This document shows, piece by piece, positions 1-7,025 of a DNA stretch of 64,000 bases. The notes under the pieces are model-generated. The model was not told the origin of the DNA and did no database searches. It saw only the letters and a program-made list of their open reading frames with translations. The DNA comes from Bacteroidia bacterium (GTDB lineage Bacteria; Bacteroidota; Bacteroidia; Bacteroidales; CAJPTX01). The stretch is taken from contig CAJPTC010000003.1 in NCBI GenBank assembly GCA_905373475.1, positions 62,001-126,000 of the forward strand, given 5' to 3'. A program made the translations under genes and the position numbers. Every line of letters starts with the position of its first letter. Position 1 is the stretch's first letter.

Positions 1-855
1 AAGAACTGGAAAGAGGTTGTGCAAACCTCTTTGGCGCGAAATCTCATCAATCAGACACTTGAAAAACAGGAGGAAGGACTACAGGAGCGTGGAAGGCAAC
101 GACTCCAAGAGATGTTCAATACCCTGGATGTTGCCTACTCTGAGGATATTTTAAGCAAGTTATTGCCGCTGTTCAAGGTAGAAAATCTGGATATTTTCTA
201 TTCTAACCTTGCCAATGGCTATATAAATCCGCAGTATCTTTTCCGTAAGATTCGACATGCAGTTCGCAGAAAGCAGTTCGCAGAGTCGTGGATGCGACTT
301 CGCAACTATGTTATGCTACATATATTCCGTCGTCATACGAGTTGTGACACCGTTGAGCACCAGAGTATTGCTGCCAAAAAACAGAGTACATACAAGCTAC
401 TGACGTCTCCATGTTGTTGCGCCCTGCCTGGTGACAAAGATGTATTCTGTTTTCGAGAAACCGAGATGCGCGAAAATATAGTTCGCGTACACAAATCGAA
501 TTGTCTCGAAGCCCAGCGCCTCTCTGCTGAGCATGGCGATTGGTTAGTGAAGAATATTGATTGGTCGGTACGTACCGATGCTACTTACCCCACCCATATT
601 TATGTGGGTGGAGAAGACCGAACCAACTTACTGATAGAGTTGTTCTCGGTGTTTATGAAAGAATTGCCCAATACGAATATTACCCGCGCCGATTTACGGA
701 GCGATGGATTTCATTTTCAGGGGGTGCTCTCGTTCTCGTTGCAGCACCTAAGTCAGCTTGATATGCTTATTCAGCGTCTTTACCGAATTGAGGGAATTCA
801 GCGTATCTATCGCCTAGATGTTCCTTCATCCTACGAATTTGTGGATCGTCTCTAG
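1..855 (+). CDS. rel: RelA/SpoT family (p)ppGpp synthetase/hydrolase, C-terminal part only
   Basis: This is the 3' end of a long RSH enzyme, which makes and/or degrades the alarmone (p)ppGpp. The frame is open from base 1, so the hydrolase, synthetase and TGS domains lie upstream of the window. What remains is the regulatory half: a helical region, then the conserved-cysteine domain (CCCALPGD, about residue 131 counting from the GTG at 19) and a C-terminal ACT domain (about residues 203-278, starting YVGGEDRTNLL). The GTG at 19 is internal and not a real start. A run of about 130 bases without a gene follows before the TPR gene. The family is clear; whether the enzyme is RelA-like or bifunctional cannot be told from this part. 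Confidence 0.9.
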   Translation, partial: KNWKEVVQTSLARNLINQTLEKQEEGLQERGRQRLQEMFNTLDVAYSEDILSKLLPLFKVENLDIFYSNLANGYINPQYLFRKIRHAVRRKQFAESWMRLRNYVMLHIFRRHTSCDTVEHQSIAAKKQSTYKLLTSPCCCALPGDKDVFCFRETEMRENIVRVHKSNCLEAQRLSAEHGDWLVKNIDWSVRTDATYPTHIYVGGEDRTNLLIELFSVFMKELPNTNITRADLRSDGFHFQGVLSFSLQHLSQLDMLIQRLYRIEGIQRIYRLDVPSSYEFVDRL

Positions 856-986
856 TAACAAATCTTTCTTAAGTACATCGCAAGTTTAAGCAAATTACCC
901 AGCGCTCATTTGCGACATTTTCTTGCAGGAGGCGAGCCCCAGAACTATTTTATTTGTCTAGATACTAACACGAAACCTCTTTTGTT

Positions 987-2903
987 TTGAAATATAGGCT
1001 CTTTATTCTGTTTTTTTTAGGACTCTTTCTGGGGCAAACGGTAGTGCAAGCACAGCTTAACCGTTATTACTTTTATGCGAAGACGCAGAAGCTTTACGAG
1101 CGCGGCGACTATTCGGGGGCTATTGGAGCCATTTCCGTATTCCTCGAATACCAGAGTGAAGACGAAATTGCGCTCTACCTGCGTGCTCTCTGTAAATACC
1201 AGCTGGATGATTGGCGGGGGGCTCAGCTAGACCTTGACCAATTGCTTACCCGCAAGCCTTTTATGACCGAGGCGCTAGTACTACGTACTGCGGTGCGCAA
1301 CCAGTTAGGCGAGCACAAGGCGGCGATGGTAGATATCAGATTGGCATCGGAACTACGCCCTAATGAGCGCGATATACAGTATATGCGTGGCGTAACACAT
1401 TTCCTTTTGGAAGATTATACCGACGCAATCGAAGATTTCACGATAACCCTGAAACGTGACCCAGAGCATCTGGATGCCCGCTTAAATCGCGGGACGGCAC
1501 ATCTTCTGAAAGGCGATACAGTTGCTGCTCTGCAAGATTATAGGCAGGCGGCGCAGACCAATCCGTATGCGGCAGGTCCGCATATCAACGAGGCGCGCGT
1601 CTATTATGCACAACAAAAGAACGAGCTAGCACTTTCCACGCTCAATAAAGCGCTTGAGTTGTCGCCTAAATCGGGGCAGGCGCTTCTAATTAAGGCTTTA
1701 ATAGAGCACGATCTTGGAAGAAAAGAACCTGCCATAGCTACAATAACCAAGGCGATAGAGTACGCTCCTAGAAGTTCGTTGGCATATTACAACCGCGCTA
1801 TAATGTATGCGCAGGATGGTAATTATAAGGCGGCCATAAAAGATTATGAAGCAGCGGCGCAGATATCGCCCAACAACGTTTTTATTCGGTATAACATTGC
1901 GCTTGTTTACGGCGAAGCGAAACGGTATCGCGAGGCAGCCGATGCGCTTTCCTATGCCATTGCACTCTATCCGCAGTTTGCTCGTGCCTATAACCTGCGT
2001 AGTGCTATGCGCCTAAAATTGGGCGATAAGAGTGGTGCGCGCGTAGATTACGATTCGGCACAGAGTATCGTTGCTCGTTATCAAAATACACCTGAGAAAG
2101 ATATCGAGAAATGGAGCGATACAAGTGCGAATTTTTCGCGGCTCATTGCTTTTGAAAACGATTTTACAACGCCCTCAGAGCTGGTAATTCCTGCCTTTTT
2201 AAAAGACTATGACGAACTGTATCCGCTTGCCACAATCCGTGTTGGGCAGGAGCAGAACTATACCGAATGGACGCCTGTACGTCGCGCCGATAGTGTGGCA
2301 GGTGCTCCTTTTTTTGCACTGGTTGTTCCATCCGACGATACGGCTCGTAGGGTAGATCTTTCGCTTTTCCCGCCCGTGCGCGATCCGCATGCCGTGAATC
2401 TGATGCGGAGTATTGCGTGGGTAGAAGCACATAACTACGATGCGGCTCAGTTGCTTCTGGATTCCATTCCTAAACATAGCCCCATCAAACCATTGGGACG
2501 TCTGGTAAGTGCTGTGGCTAAAATCTCGCAAATACGCTTTGCGCCCCCTGCTCCTATGGTATTATCGCTCTCAGGAACGAAGAGTAGAGAAATGCCCCCG
2601 CCTGCCGATTATTCCGCGCCTATTGGCGAACTAAATGCACTCAATGCTGAATACGGCGAGAATCCGTATCTCTATTATAGTCTGGGGATTGCACATTATC
2701 TCTCGCGCGATCTACATGCCTCGGAAGAGGCTTTCAACAAAGCCATAGCTCTCGAGACAAATTTTGCAGAAGCTTTGTTCAATAGGGGATTAGTGCGTAT
2801 CTTGCTAAACAAAAACAATCAGGCGTGTCTTGATTTAAGTCTAGCAGGCCAGCTAGGTTTGGATCGCGCCTATCGGGTAATATCTGATCACTGTAAGCGA
2901 TAG
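987..2903 (+). CDS. Exported tetratricopeptide-repeat protein
   Basis: A 638-residue protein with a signal peptide (MKYRLFILFFLGLFLGQTVVQAQ) followed by many TPR units covering roughly residues 25-350, and further TPR-like units near the C-terminus (about 550-630). Typical TPR spacing of small and aromatic residues is visible, for example in YYNRAIMYAQDGNYKAAIKD. TPR domains are protein-binding scaffolds; the signal peptide places this one in the periplasm or on the outer membrane. The start is a TTG at 987, chosen because the signal peptide begins there and no ATG is suitable. It sits 14 bases before the acyltransferase gene, so the two are probably co-transcribed. The partner is unknown. 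Confidence 0.85.
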   Translation: MKYRLFILFFLGLFLGQTVVQAQLNRYYFYAKTQKLYERGDYSGAIGAISVFLEYQSEDEIALYLRALCKYQLDDWRGAQLDLDQLLTRKPFMTEALVLRTAVRNQLGEHKAAMVDIRLASELRPNERDIQYMRGVTHFLLEDYTDAIEDFTITLKRDPEHLDARLNRGTAHLLKGDTVAALQDYRQAAQTNPYAAGPHINEARVYYAQQKNELALSTLNKALELSPKSGQALLIKALIEHDLGRKEPAIATITKAIEYAPRSSLAYYNRAIMYAQDGNYKAAIKDYEAAAQISPNNVFIRYNIALVYGEAKRYREAADALSYAIALYPQFARAYNLRSAMRLKLGDKSGARVDYDSAQSIVARYQNTPEKDIEKWSDTSANFSRLIAFENDFTTPSELVIPAFLKDYDELYPLATIRVGQEQNYTEWTPVRRADSVAGAPFFALVVPSDDTARRVDLSLFPPVRDPHAVNLMRSIAWVEAHNYDAAQLLLDSIPKHSPIKPLGRLVSAVAKISQIRFAPPAPMVLSLSGTKSREMPPPADYSAPIGELNALNAEYGENPYLYYSLGIAHYLSRDLHASEEAFNKAIALETNFAEALFNRGLVRILLNKNNQACLDLSLAGQLGLDRAYRVISDHCKR

Positions 2904-2917
2904 TGAAGAGACAGTAG

Positions 2918-3880
2918 ATGAGTGAATTAGAGAAGGCATCAGAACGATTGGATGTGACGAGCGTGTCTCCCGAAACGATTGAAGCGGAGTTGCACGCGGG
3001 GCATTTCTTACGTAAAGCGAATAACGGGGGAAATGAGATTTATCATTTTCGCGCTGTAGATTGTCCGTTTACGATGCAGGAGTTGGGGCGTTTACGCGAG
3101 GAGACCTTCCGTGCTGCTGGAGGTGGAACAGGTAAAGAATTAGATATTGATGAGTACGATACGAGCGAATACCCGTACACGCAGCTCATTGTCTGGAATC
3201 CTGAAGACAAAATTATTCTGGGAGGCTATCGCTACATAATCCCCACACCAGATGGTAAATATGCAAGCCATTTAGCTACCAGCGAACTTTTTCACTTCTC
3301 CGAGCGATTCCAAAACGAATACTTGCCTTACACGATAGAATTGGGTCGTTCGTTCGTGCGCACCGCTTACCAGTCCACACGCGATGCGCGTCGTGGTATG
3401 TACGTTCTCGATAACTTGTGGGATGGCTTAGGGGCGCTTCTGATTCTGAATCCCACGATTAAGTATTTCTTCGGGAAAGTTACCATGTATCCCACTTATA
3501 ATTGGGAGGCGCGGAATCTGTTGCAGATATTCTTACAAAAATATTTCCGCGATCCCGATGGGTTAGTAACGCCCATAGAACCGTTAGACTTGCATCTGGA
3601 TCCGTCACTCGAAGCACGAGTATTTACTGGGGGGAGTTATAAAGCCGATTTTGAAATACTGCTACGCGAATTGGGGGAATTTGGCGAGCGAATCCCACCA
3701 CTCATTAAGTCGTACATAAGCTTGAGTAGTACATCGCGTGTCTTTGGGACTGCTATCAATCACGAATTTGGCGATGTGGAAGAGACTGGTATTCTGGTCG
3801 TTGTGAACGAGGTACTTCCCGATAAACGAAGTCGTCACATAGATACGTTCGATCCTGCTACGACGGGTAAAAAAGCATAA
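2918..3880 (+). CDS. GNAT-type lipid N-acyltransferase (OlsB/GlsB-like, often called hemolysin-like)
   Basis: A 320-residue cytoplasmic protein of the Acetyltransf_5/OlsB group. Recognisable blocks are the ELGRSFV segment (about residue 142) and LWDGLGALLILNP followed by GKVTMYPTYN, which match the acyl-donor-binding core of ornithine-lipid synthase OlsB. In Bacteroides the homologue GlsB starts synthesis of glycine lipids by N-acylating glycine with a 3-hydroxy fatty acid. By family, this gene would make the mono-acylated amino-acid lipid. The O-acyltransferase partner (GlsA/OlsA) often sits next to it but is not adjacent here. The amino-acid substrate (glycine, ornithine or other) cannot be read from the sequence. 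It is tightly spaced after the TPR gene and before the PfkB kinase. Confidence 0.75.
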   Translation: MSELEKASERLDVTSVSPETIEAELHAGHFLRKANNGGNEIYHFRAVDCPFTMQELGRLREETFRAAGGGTGKELDIDEYDTSEYPYTQLIVWNPEDKIILGGYRYIIPTPDGKYASHLATSELFHFSERFQNEYLPYTIELGRSFVRTAYQSTRDARRGMYVLDNLWDGLGALLILNPTIKYFFGKVTMYPTYNWEARNLLQIFLQKYFRDPDGLVTPIEPLDLHLDPSLEARVFTGGSYKADFEILLRELGEFGERIPPLIKSYISLSSTSRVFGTAINHEFGDVEETGILVVVNEVLPDKRSRHIDTFDPATTGKKA

Positions 3881-3901
3881 CGAGCCTAGGAGAAAAGAAT
3901 T

Positions 3902-4834
3902 ATGCCCCGCGTTCTAGGTTTAGGTAATGCGCTTATGGACTCTATTATTCCGTTAGCAGATGATGCGTTACTCCAGGAATGGGAGTTGGTAAAGGGGGGG
4001 ATGCAAGTAGTAGACCTCGATACCCTTCTTGCCATGCATAGGGTAGCGTGTACCGAGGAGATTATGCGAAGCGTAGGTGGAAGCGCTTGTAATGCCATTC
4101 GTGGCATTGCGCATCTGGGTTTGCAGACGGGGTTTATAGGGAAAATTGGGCACGACGAAACAGGAGAACGAGTCTTAGCCGCACTACAGGAAGCAAAAGT
4201 ATTCCCTCTGTTGCGTTACAGCCGTGCCCGCACAGGCGAAGTACTTGCCTTGGTTTCCAAGGATACTGAGCGAACCATGGCAACTTTTTTAGGCGCCTCG
4301 GGAACGCTCAACGCAGAAGATCTCTCGGAAGACGAATTCGTGGGTTACGATCATCTGCACTTAGAGGGATATACAGTCCCCAATCACGATCTTTTTCTTC
4401 GTGCGCTATCTTTGGCACGAAGCTGCCATCAATCTGTTTCTCTCGACCTTTCAAGCTACGATATTGTCGATATGAATCGTGAGCTACTCGGAAGGATGAT
4501 CCCCGAATACGTAGATATTCTCTTCGCTAATGAAGATGAGCTGCGGGCCTTTACGGGGCGCGACGTAGAAGGTGGGATGGAGGAACTTTCTCAGTTCTGC
4601 GATGTAGTCGTGGTTAAGCTAGGTGCGAAAGGGGCAGTTGCTCGTAAGGGCGAACAAGAGTCGTGCAGCCCAAGTGTGCCCGTATGCTGCGTAGATAGCA
4701 CTGGAAGTGGCGATATGTTTGCGGCTGGTTTTCTCTACGGTTATCTGCAGGACTGGACGCTAGGTGAAAGCCTCGCATACGCCAACAAGATGGCCGCAGA
4801 GGTAATACAGGTTTACGGAACGGGGCTTAGCTAA
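3902..4834 (+). CDS. PfkB-family sugar/nucleoside kinase, adenosine-kinase-like
   Basis: A 310-residue ribokinase-fold protein. It has the N-terminal GNALMD substrate-binding strand, the GGSACNA signature (about residue 59) and the C-terminal anion-hole motif in the form DSTGSGDMFAAGF (about residue 257), where the last Asp is the catalytic base; the usual form is DTTGAGD. Annotated relatives in Bacteroidota are called adenosine kinase, which phosphorylates adenosine to AMP, but PfkB substrates are hard to assign by sequence. TAGGAGAA lies just upstream of the ATG and is a fair ribosome-binding site. The gene ends convergently against lpxH with only 23 bases between them. Confidence 0.8.
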   Translation: MPRVLGLGNALMDSIIPLADDALLQEWELVKGGMQVVDLDTLLAMHRVACTEEIMRSVGGSACNAIRGIAHLGLQTGFIGKIGHDETGERVLAALQEAKVFPLLRYSRARTGEVLALVSKDTERTMATFLGASGTLNAEDLSEDEFVGYDHLHLEGYTVPNHDLFLRALSLARSCHQSVSLDLSSYDIVDMNRELLGRMIPEYVDILFANEDELRAFTGRDVEGGMEELSQFCDVVVVKLGAKGAVARKGEQESCSPSVPVCCVDSTGSGDMFAAGFLYGYLQDWTLGESLAYANKMAAEVIQVYGTGLS

Positions 4835-4857
4835 CCTATTCTTGAATTTTCCCTTTT

Positions 4858-5643
4858 CTAAAATAAAAAGCGCGCGAGTTCTCTGGGCGGTTGTCCAGAG
4901 CCTTTGAACTGTAGCAAAACAATTTGCTTCTCATCAAGCGCAACGTAGGTATTCTGCGTAATCCAGTCTCCCAAAATCACTAATGCACCCTGAGGCGCAA
5001 GGGGATGAATGGTAGCAATGTGCAAATGTCCCATGATGTAAAAGGGAATTTGCGTATCACGATAATTCTGAATAGCAAACTGTGCAACGGGTTCGTTGTT
5101 ACCACGGAAGTTATGTTGTAAGTCTTTCGCATAACGGTTGTGATGCGACCATGCATTGCCGAAGCGCAAAGCGGCATTGGGGTGCACAAGTTTGGCAAAC
5201 AGCATCTGTAGGAACGAGGAGTGGAAAGCAGCTCGCATAATACGGAAGAGTGCTGACGATTTCCCTAATCCGTCGCCATGACATAGAAAAAAGGGGTGTT
5301 GGAAAAAATGCGCTACCATTGCCTCTCGATGAATCTGGACGCCTATCTCTTTTTCCAGATAATCAAACATCCACACATCATGATTGCCCGTAAAAATGTG
5401 TACTGGTACGCCAGTATCCGTAAAATGGGCAAGTGTGGCTAAAAAACGTACGTAGCCTTTAGGTACGACGCGTTTGTATTCCCACCAAAAATCGAAGATA
5501 TCGCCTAACAAATAGAGTTCTTGGGTAGTGGGGTAGATATCGTGCAACCATTGAATGATAGTCCGTTCTCGCAATTCGGGAGCGACCTCAGTACATAAGC
5601 CGAGGTGAAAATCGGAGGCGAAGTAAATTTTTTTCTCACTCAT
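4858..5643 (-). CDS. lpxH: UDP-2,3-diacylglucosamine diphosphatase (LpxH-type calcineurin-like phosphoesterase)
   Basis: Removes UMP from UDP-2,3-diacylglucosamine to give lipid X in lipid A synthesis at the inner membrane. All metal-binding blocks of the metallophosphoesterase fold are present in order: DFHLGL near the N-terminus, GDIFDFWW (about residue 47), GNHD (about 86), HGDG (about 121) and GHLH (about 206). The 261-residue length is close to LpxH (about 240). The ATG overlaps the stop of the upstream lipoprotein gene by 8 bases, suggesting translational coupling. The FWW after GDIFD is typical of LpxH rather than of general phosphoesterases. Confidence 0.85.
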   Translation of the reverse strand: MSEKKIYFASDFHLGLCTEVAPELRERTIIQWLHDIYPTTQELYLLGDIFDFWWEYKRVVPKGYVRFLATLAHFTDTGVPVHIFTGNHDVWMFDYLEKEIGVQIHREAMVAHFFQHPFFLCHGDGLGKSSALFRIMRAAFHSSFLQMLFAKLVHPNAALRFGNAWSHHNRYAKDLQHNFRGNNEPVAQFAIQNYRDTQIPFYIMGHLHIATIHPLAPQGALVILGDWITQNTYVALDEKQIVLLQFKGSGQPPRELARFLF

Positions 5644-6427
5644 CGGCGCATTCTCTTAAGACTTTTGCAGCGAGAAGTGTGTCTGCATAACAGCGCATGA
5701 TGCGCGAAGCTATCTCCCGTGCGAATGCACGATCGCGTGGCGAGTCAAAAAAATAATTGTCGCCATTGTAGCGTGCTTGCAATGCCAGTAAATTCGCTTT
5801 TGAGAGGGGTTCTTGTGCTATGAATCGTGTCAGGGTACGACGCGTATGTGCTACTAACGAGTCGTAATTATGCCGCATTTGCTCTTGTAACATTGCGGCT
5901 ACTTCTGGCGCATAAGTCCATTCATACTTGCGTTTCAGGAGTTGCACTGAATCGTTGAAACCTTTAAAAATTTCATTGAGTTCGCAGATTCGTGCTGATT
6001 GCGGTGACCCTAAGACCTCATATCCTAAAGGTCGTAGTTGTAGCTCTACACGATCGTTCGGTGCAATGAGAAGGAGGTAGGTGCGTGGATTTTGTCGCGT
6101 CCGTACCGCAATAAAAGTAGGTTCTACAAGAGATAAAGCAACCGTTTGCGCTTCGGCAGAACAAAATACAGGTTGCGAAAGTGTGTCGGAAAGGGAGTGG
6201 GGCAGGGAAATAAGCGCGTATTCAAAAGCTATGCATTCTTGAGCCTGATTTCGTACAATGAGCGTAGTCGTTTTGTGCGAGTTGCAGGAGAGGAGAGAAT
6301 AGGAGATAACAAAGAGACTCAACAGAAGTAACACATTACTAGTCGTGGGATAACGAAATAGACGCCTAGAGCCACTACTCAATTGCCCGCCTTTTTGGGG
6401 CGCTACAGGAGGGAAAAAGGCAGTCAT
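5636..6427 (-). CDS. Predicted lipoprotein of unknown function (DUF4369-like)
   Basis: A 263-residue protein. It has a long N-terminal extension (about 30 residues), then a hydrophobic segment ending in LLSCN, a lipobox with the acylated Cys at about residue 48. The mature part begins with a beta-rich half (a TYLLLIAPNDRVELQL segment), as in the DUF4369 domains found at the N-terminus of Bacteroidota thioredoxin-like lipoproteins, and continues with a helical half. No CxxC thioredoxin motif is present, so it is not a thiol-disulfide enzyme itself. The unusually long leader before the hydrophobic core suggests the true start may be a non-ATG codon further in. It is coupled to lpxH. Function unknown. 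Confidence 0.7.
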   Translation of the reverse strand: MTAFFPPVAPQKGGQLSSGSRRLFRYPTTSNVLLLLSLFVISYSLLSCNSHKTTTLIVRNQAQECIAFEYALISLPHSLSDTLSQPVFCSAEAQTVALSLVEPTFIAVRTRQNPRTYLLLIAPNDRVELQLRPLGYEVLGSPQSARICELNEIFKGFNDSVQLLKRKYEWTYAPEVAAMLQEQMRHNYDSLVAHTRRTLTRFIAQEPLSKANLLALQARYNGDNYFFDSPRDRAFAREIASRIMRCYADTLLAAKVLRECADE

Positions 6428-6477
6428 AATTGCAAAATGTTAATCAGACAGTTAGTTTGATATCCAAATTTCTGACC

Positions 6478-6485
6478 CAAAAATA
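6478..6485 (-). promoter_or_regulatory. Candidate Bacteroidota -7 box for the lipoprotein-lpxH unit
   Basis: Read on the minus strand the site is TATTTTTG, an exact fit to TAnnTTTG. It lies about 50 bases before the ATG at 6427. No clear -33 TTTG is seen at the right distance, so support is moderate. Confidence 0.35.
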
Positions 6486-6802
6486 GGAAAAGTCTTTTGA
6501 GGAAATACGAATTGGCGATACAGATATTTTTCTTAGCACTCGCTTTAAGGAACAAAAAATACGCTACAATGCTATGAAAATGTTGCCATATTATAGCAGC
6601 AATAGACCTAATAGCAACGCTCAATAATCTTTATATATTGCTGTGATACAGTACATATAGAGATCGCTATGAAAGACATTTGATAATAATTATCTGAAAA
6701 TATATTCCTGTCCAAGCTACGAAGATATGGGCATCAGAGAACCCTAAAATACGCTTCCACAAGTTCACAGTTAGAGACGACTAGAGTCGCTCCCACCGTA
6801 AG

Positions 6803-6877
6803 AAGAAATGGCAAATGAAAGTTTTCTTTAGGTATTATCTGCAATATTTTCCACGAACAGATTTTCTGCCATTTCTT
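6803..6877. repeat. 11-bp inverted repeat with 53-base spacer upstream of nrdD
   Basis: The left arm AAGAAATGGCA (6803-6813) is the exact reverse complement of the right arm TGCCATTTCTT (6867-6877). It lies about 150 bases before the nrdD start and upstream of its likely promoter, so it is better placed to be a pair of protein-binding sites, or a stem in an upstream transcript, than a leader of the nrdD mRNA. Confidence 0.5.
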
Positions 6878-6998
6878 AAAAATGAGCAGTTGTGCATTTT
6901 GCCTGTTTGCGCAATGAAATTCTATCGTCGGTGGGCAATGTTCGTATTTTCTGACAGAGAATTGTGCAACAAACGGTAGCGTAAGATTGTCTTTTTGT

Positions 6999-7006
6999 TA
7001 GCTTTG
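6999..7006 (+). promoter_or_regulatory. Candidate Bacteroidota -7 box for nrdD
   Basis: TAGCTTTG fits TAnnTTTG exactly and ends 19 bases before the nrdD ATG, implying a leader of about 14 bases. No good -33 TTTG is found at 17-23 bases upstream. Confidence 0.4.
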
Positions 7007-7025
7007 TTGGAGTAAATCAGACGCG

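Larger units (their letters stand above)
6428..7025. other. Gene-free, AT-rich region between lpxH unit and nrdD
   Basis: About 600 bases separating two divergent transcription units. A 66-codon minus-strand frame at 6424-6624 has no recognisable features and is not believed. The region holds a candidate promoter at each end, and an 11-bp perfect inverted repeat at 6803-6813 and 6867-6877. No tRNA, riboswitch consensus or conserved protein was recognised. Confidence 0.6.

Noticed and set aside
6424..6624. A 66-codon minus-strand frame upstream of the lipoprotein gene
   Set aside because: Composition typical of AT-rich non-coding DNA and it covers the candidate promoter at 6478.
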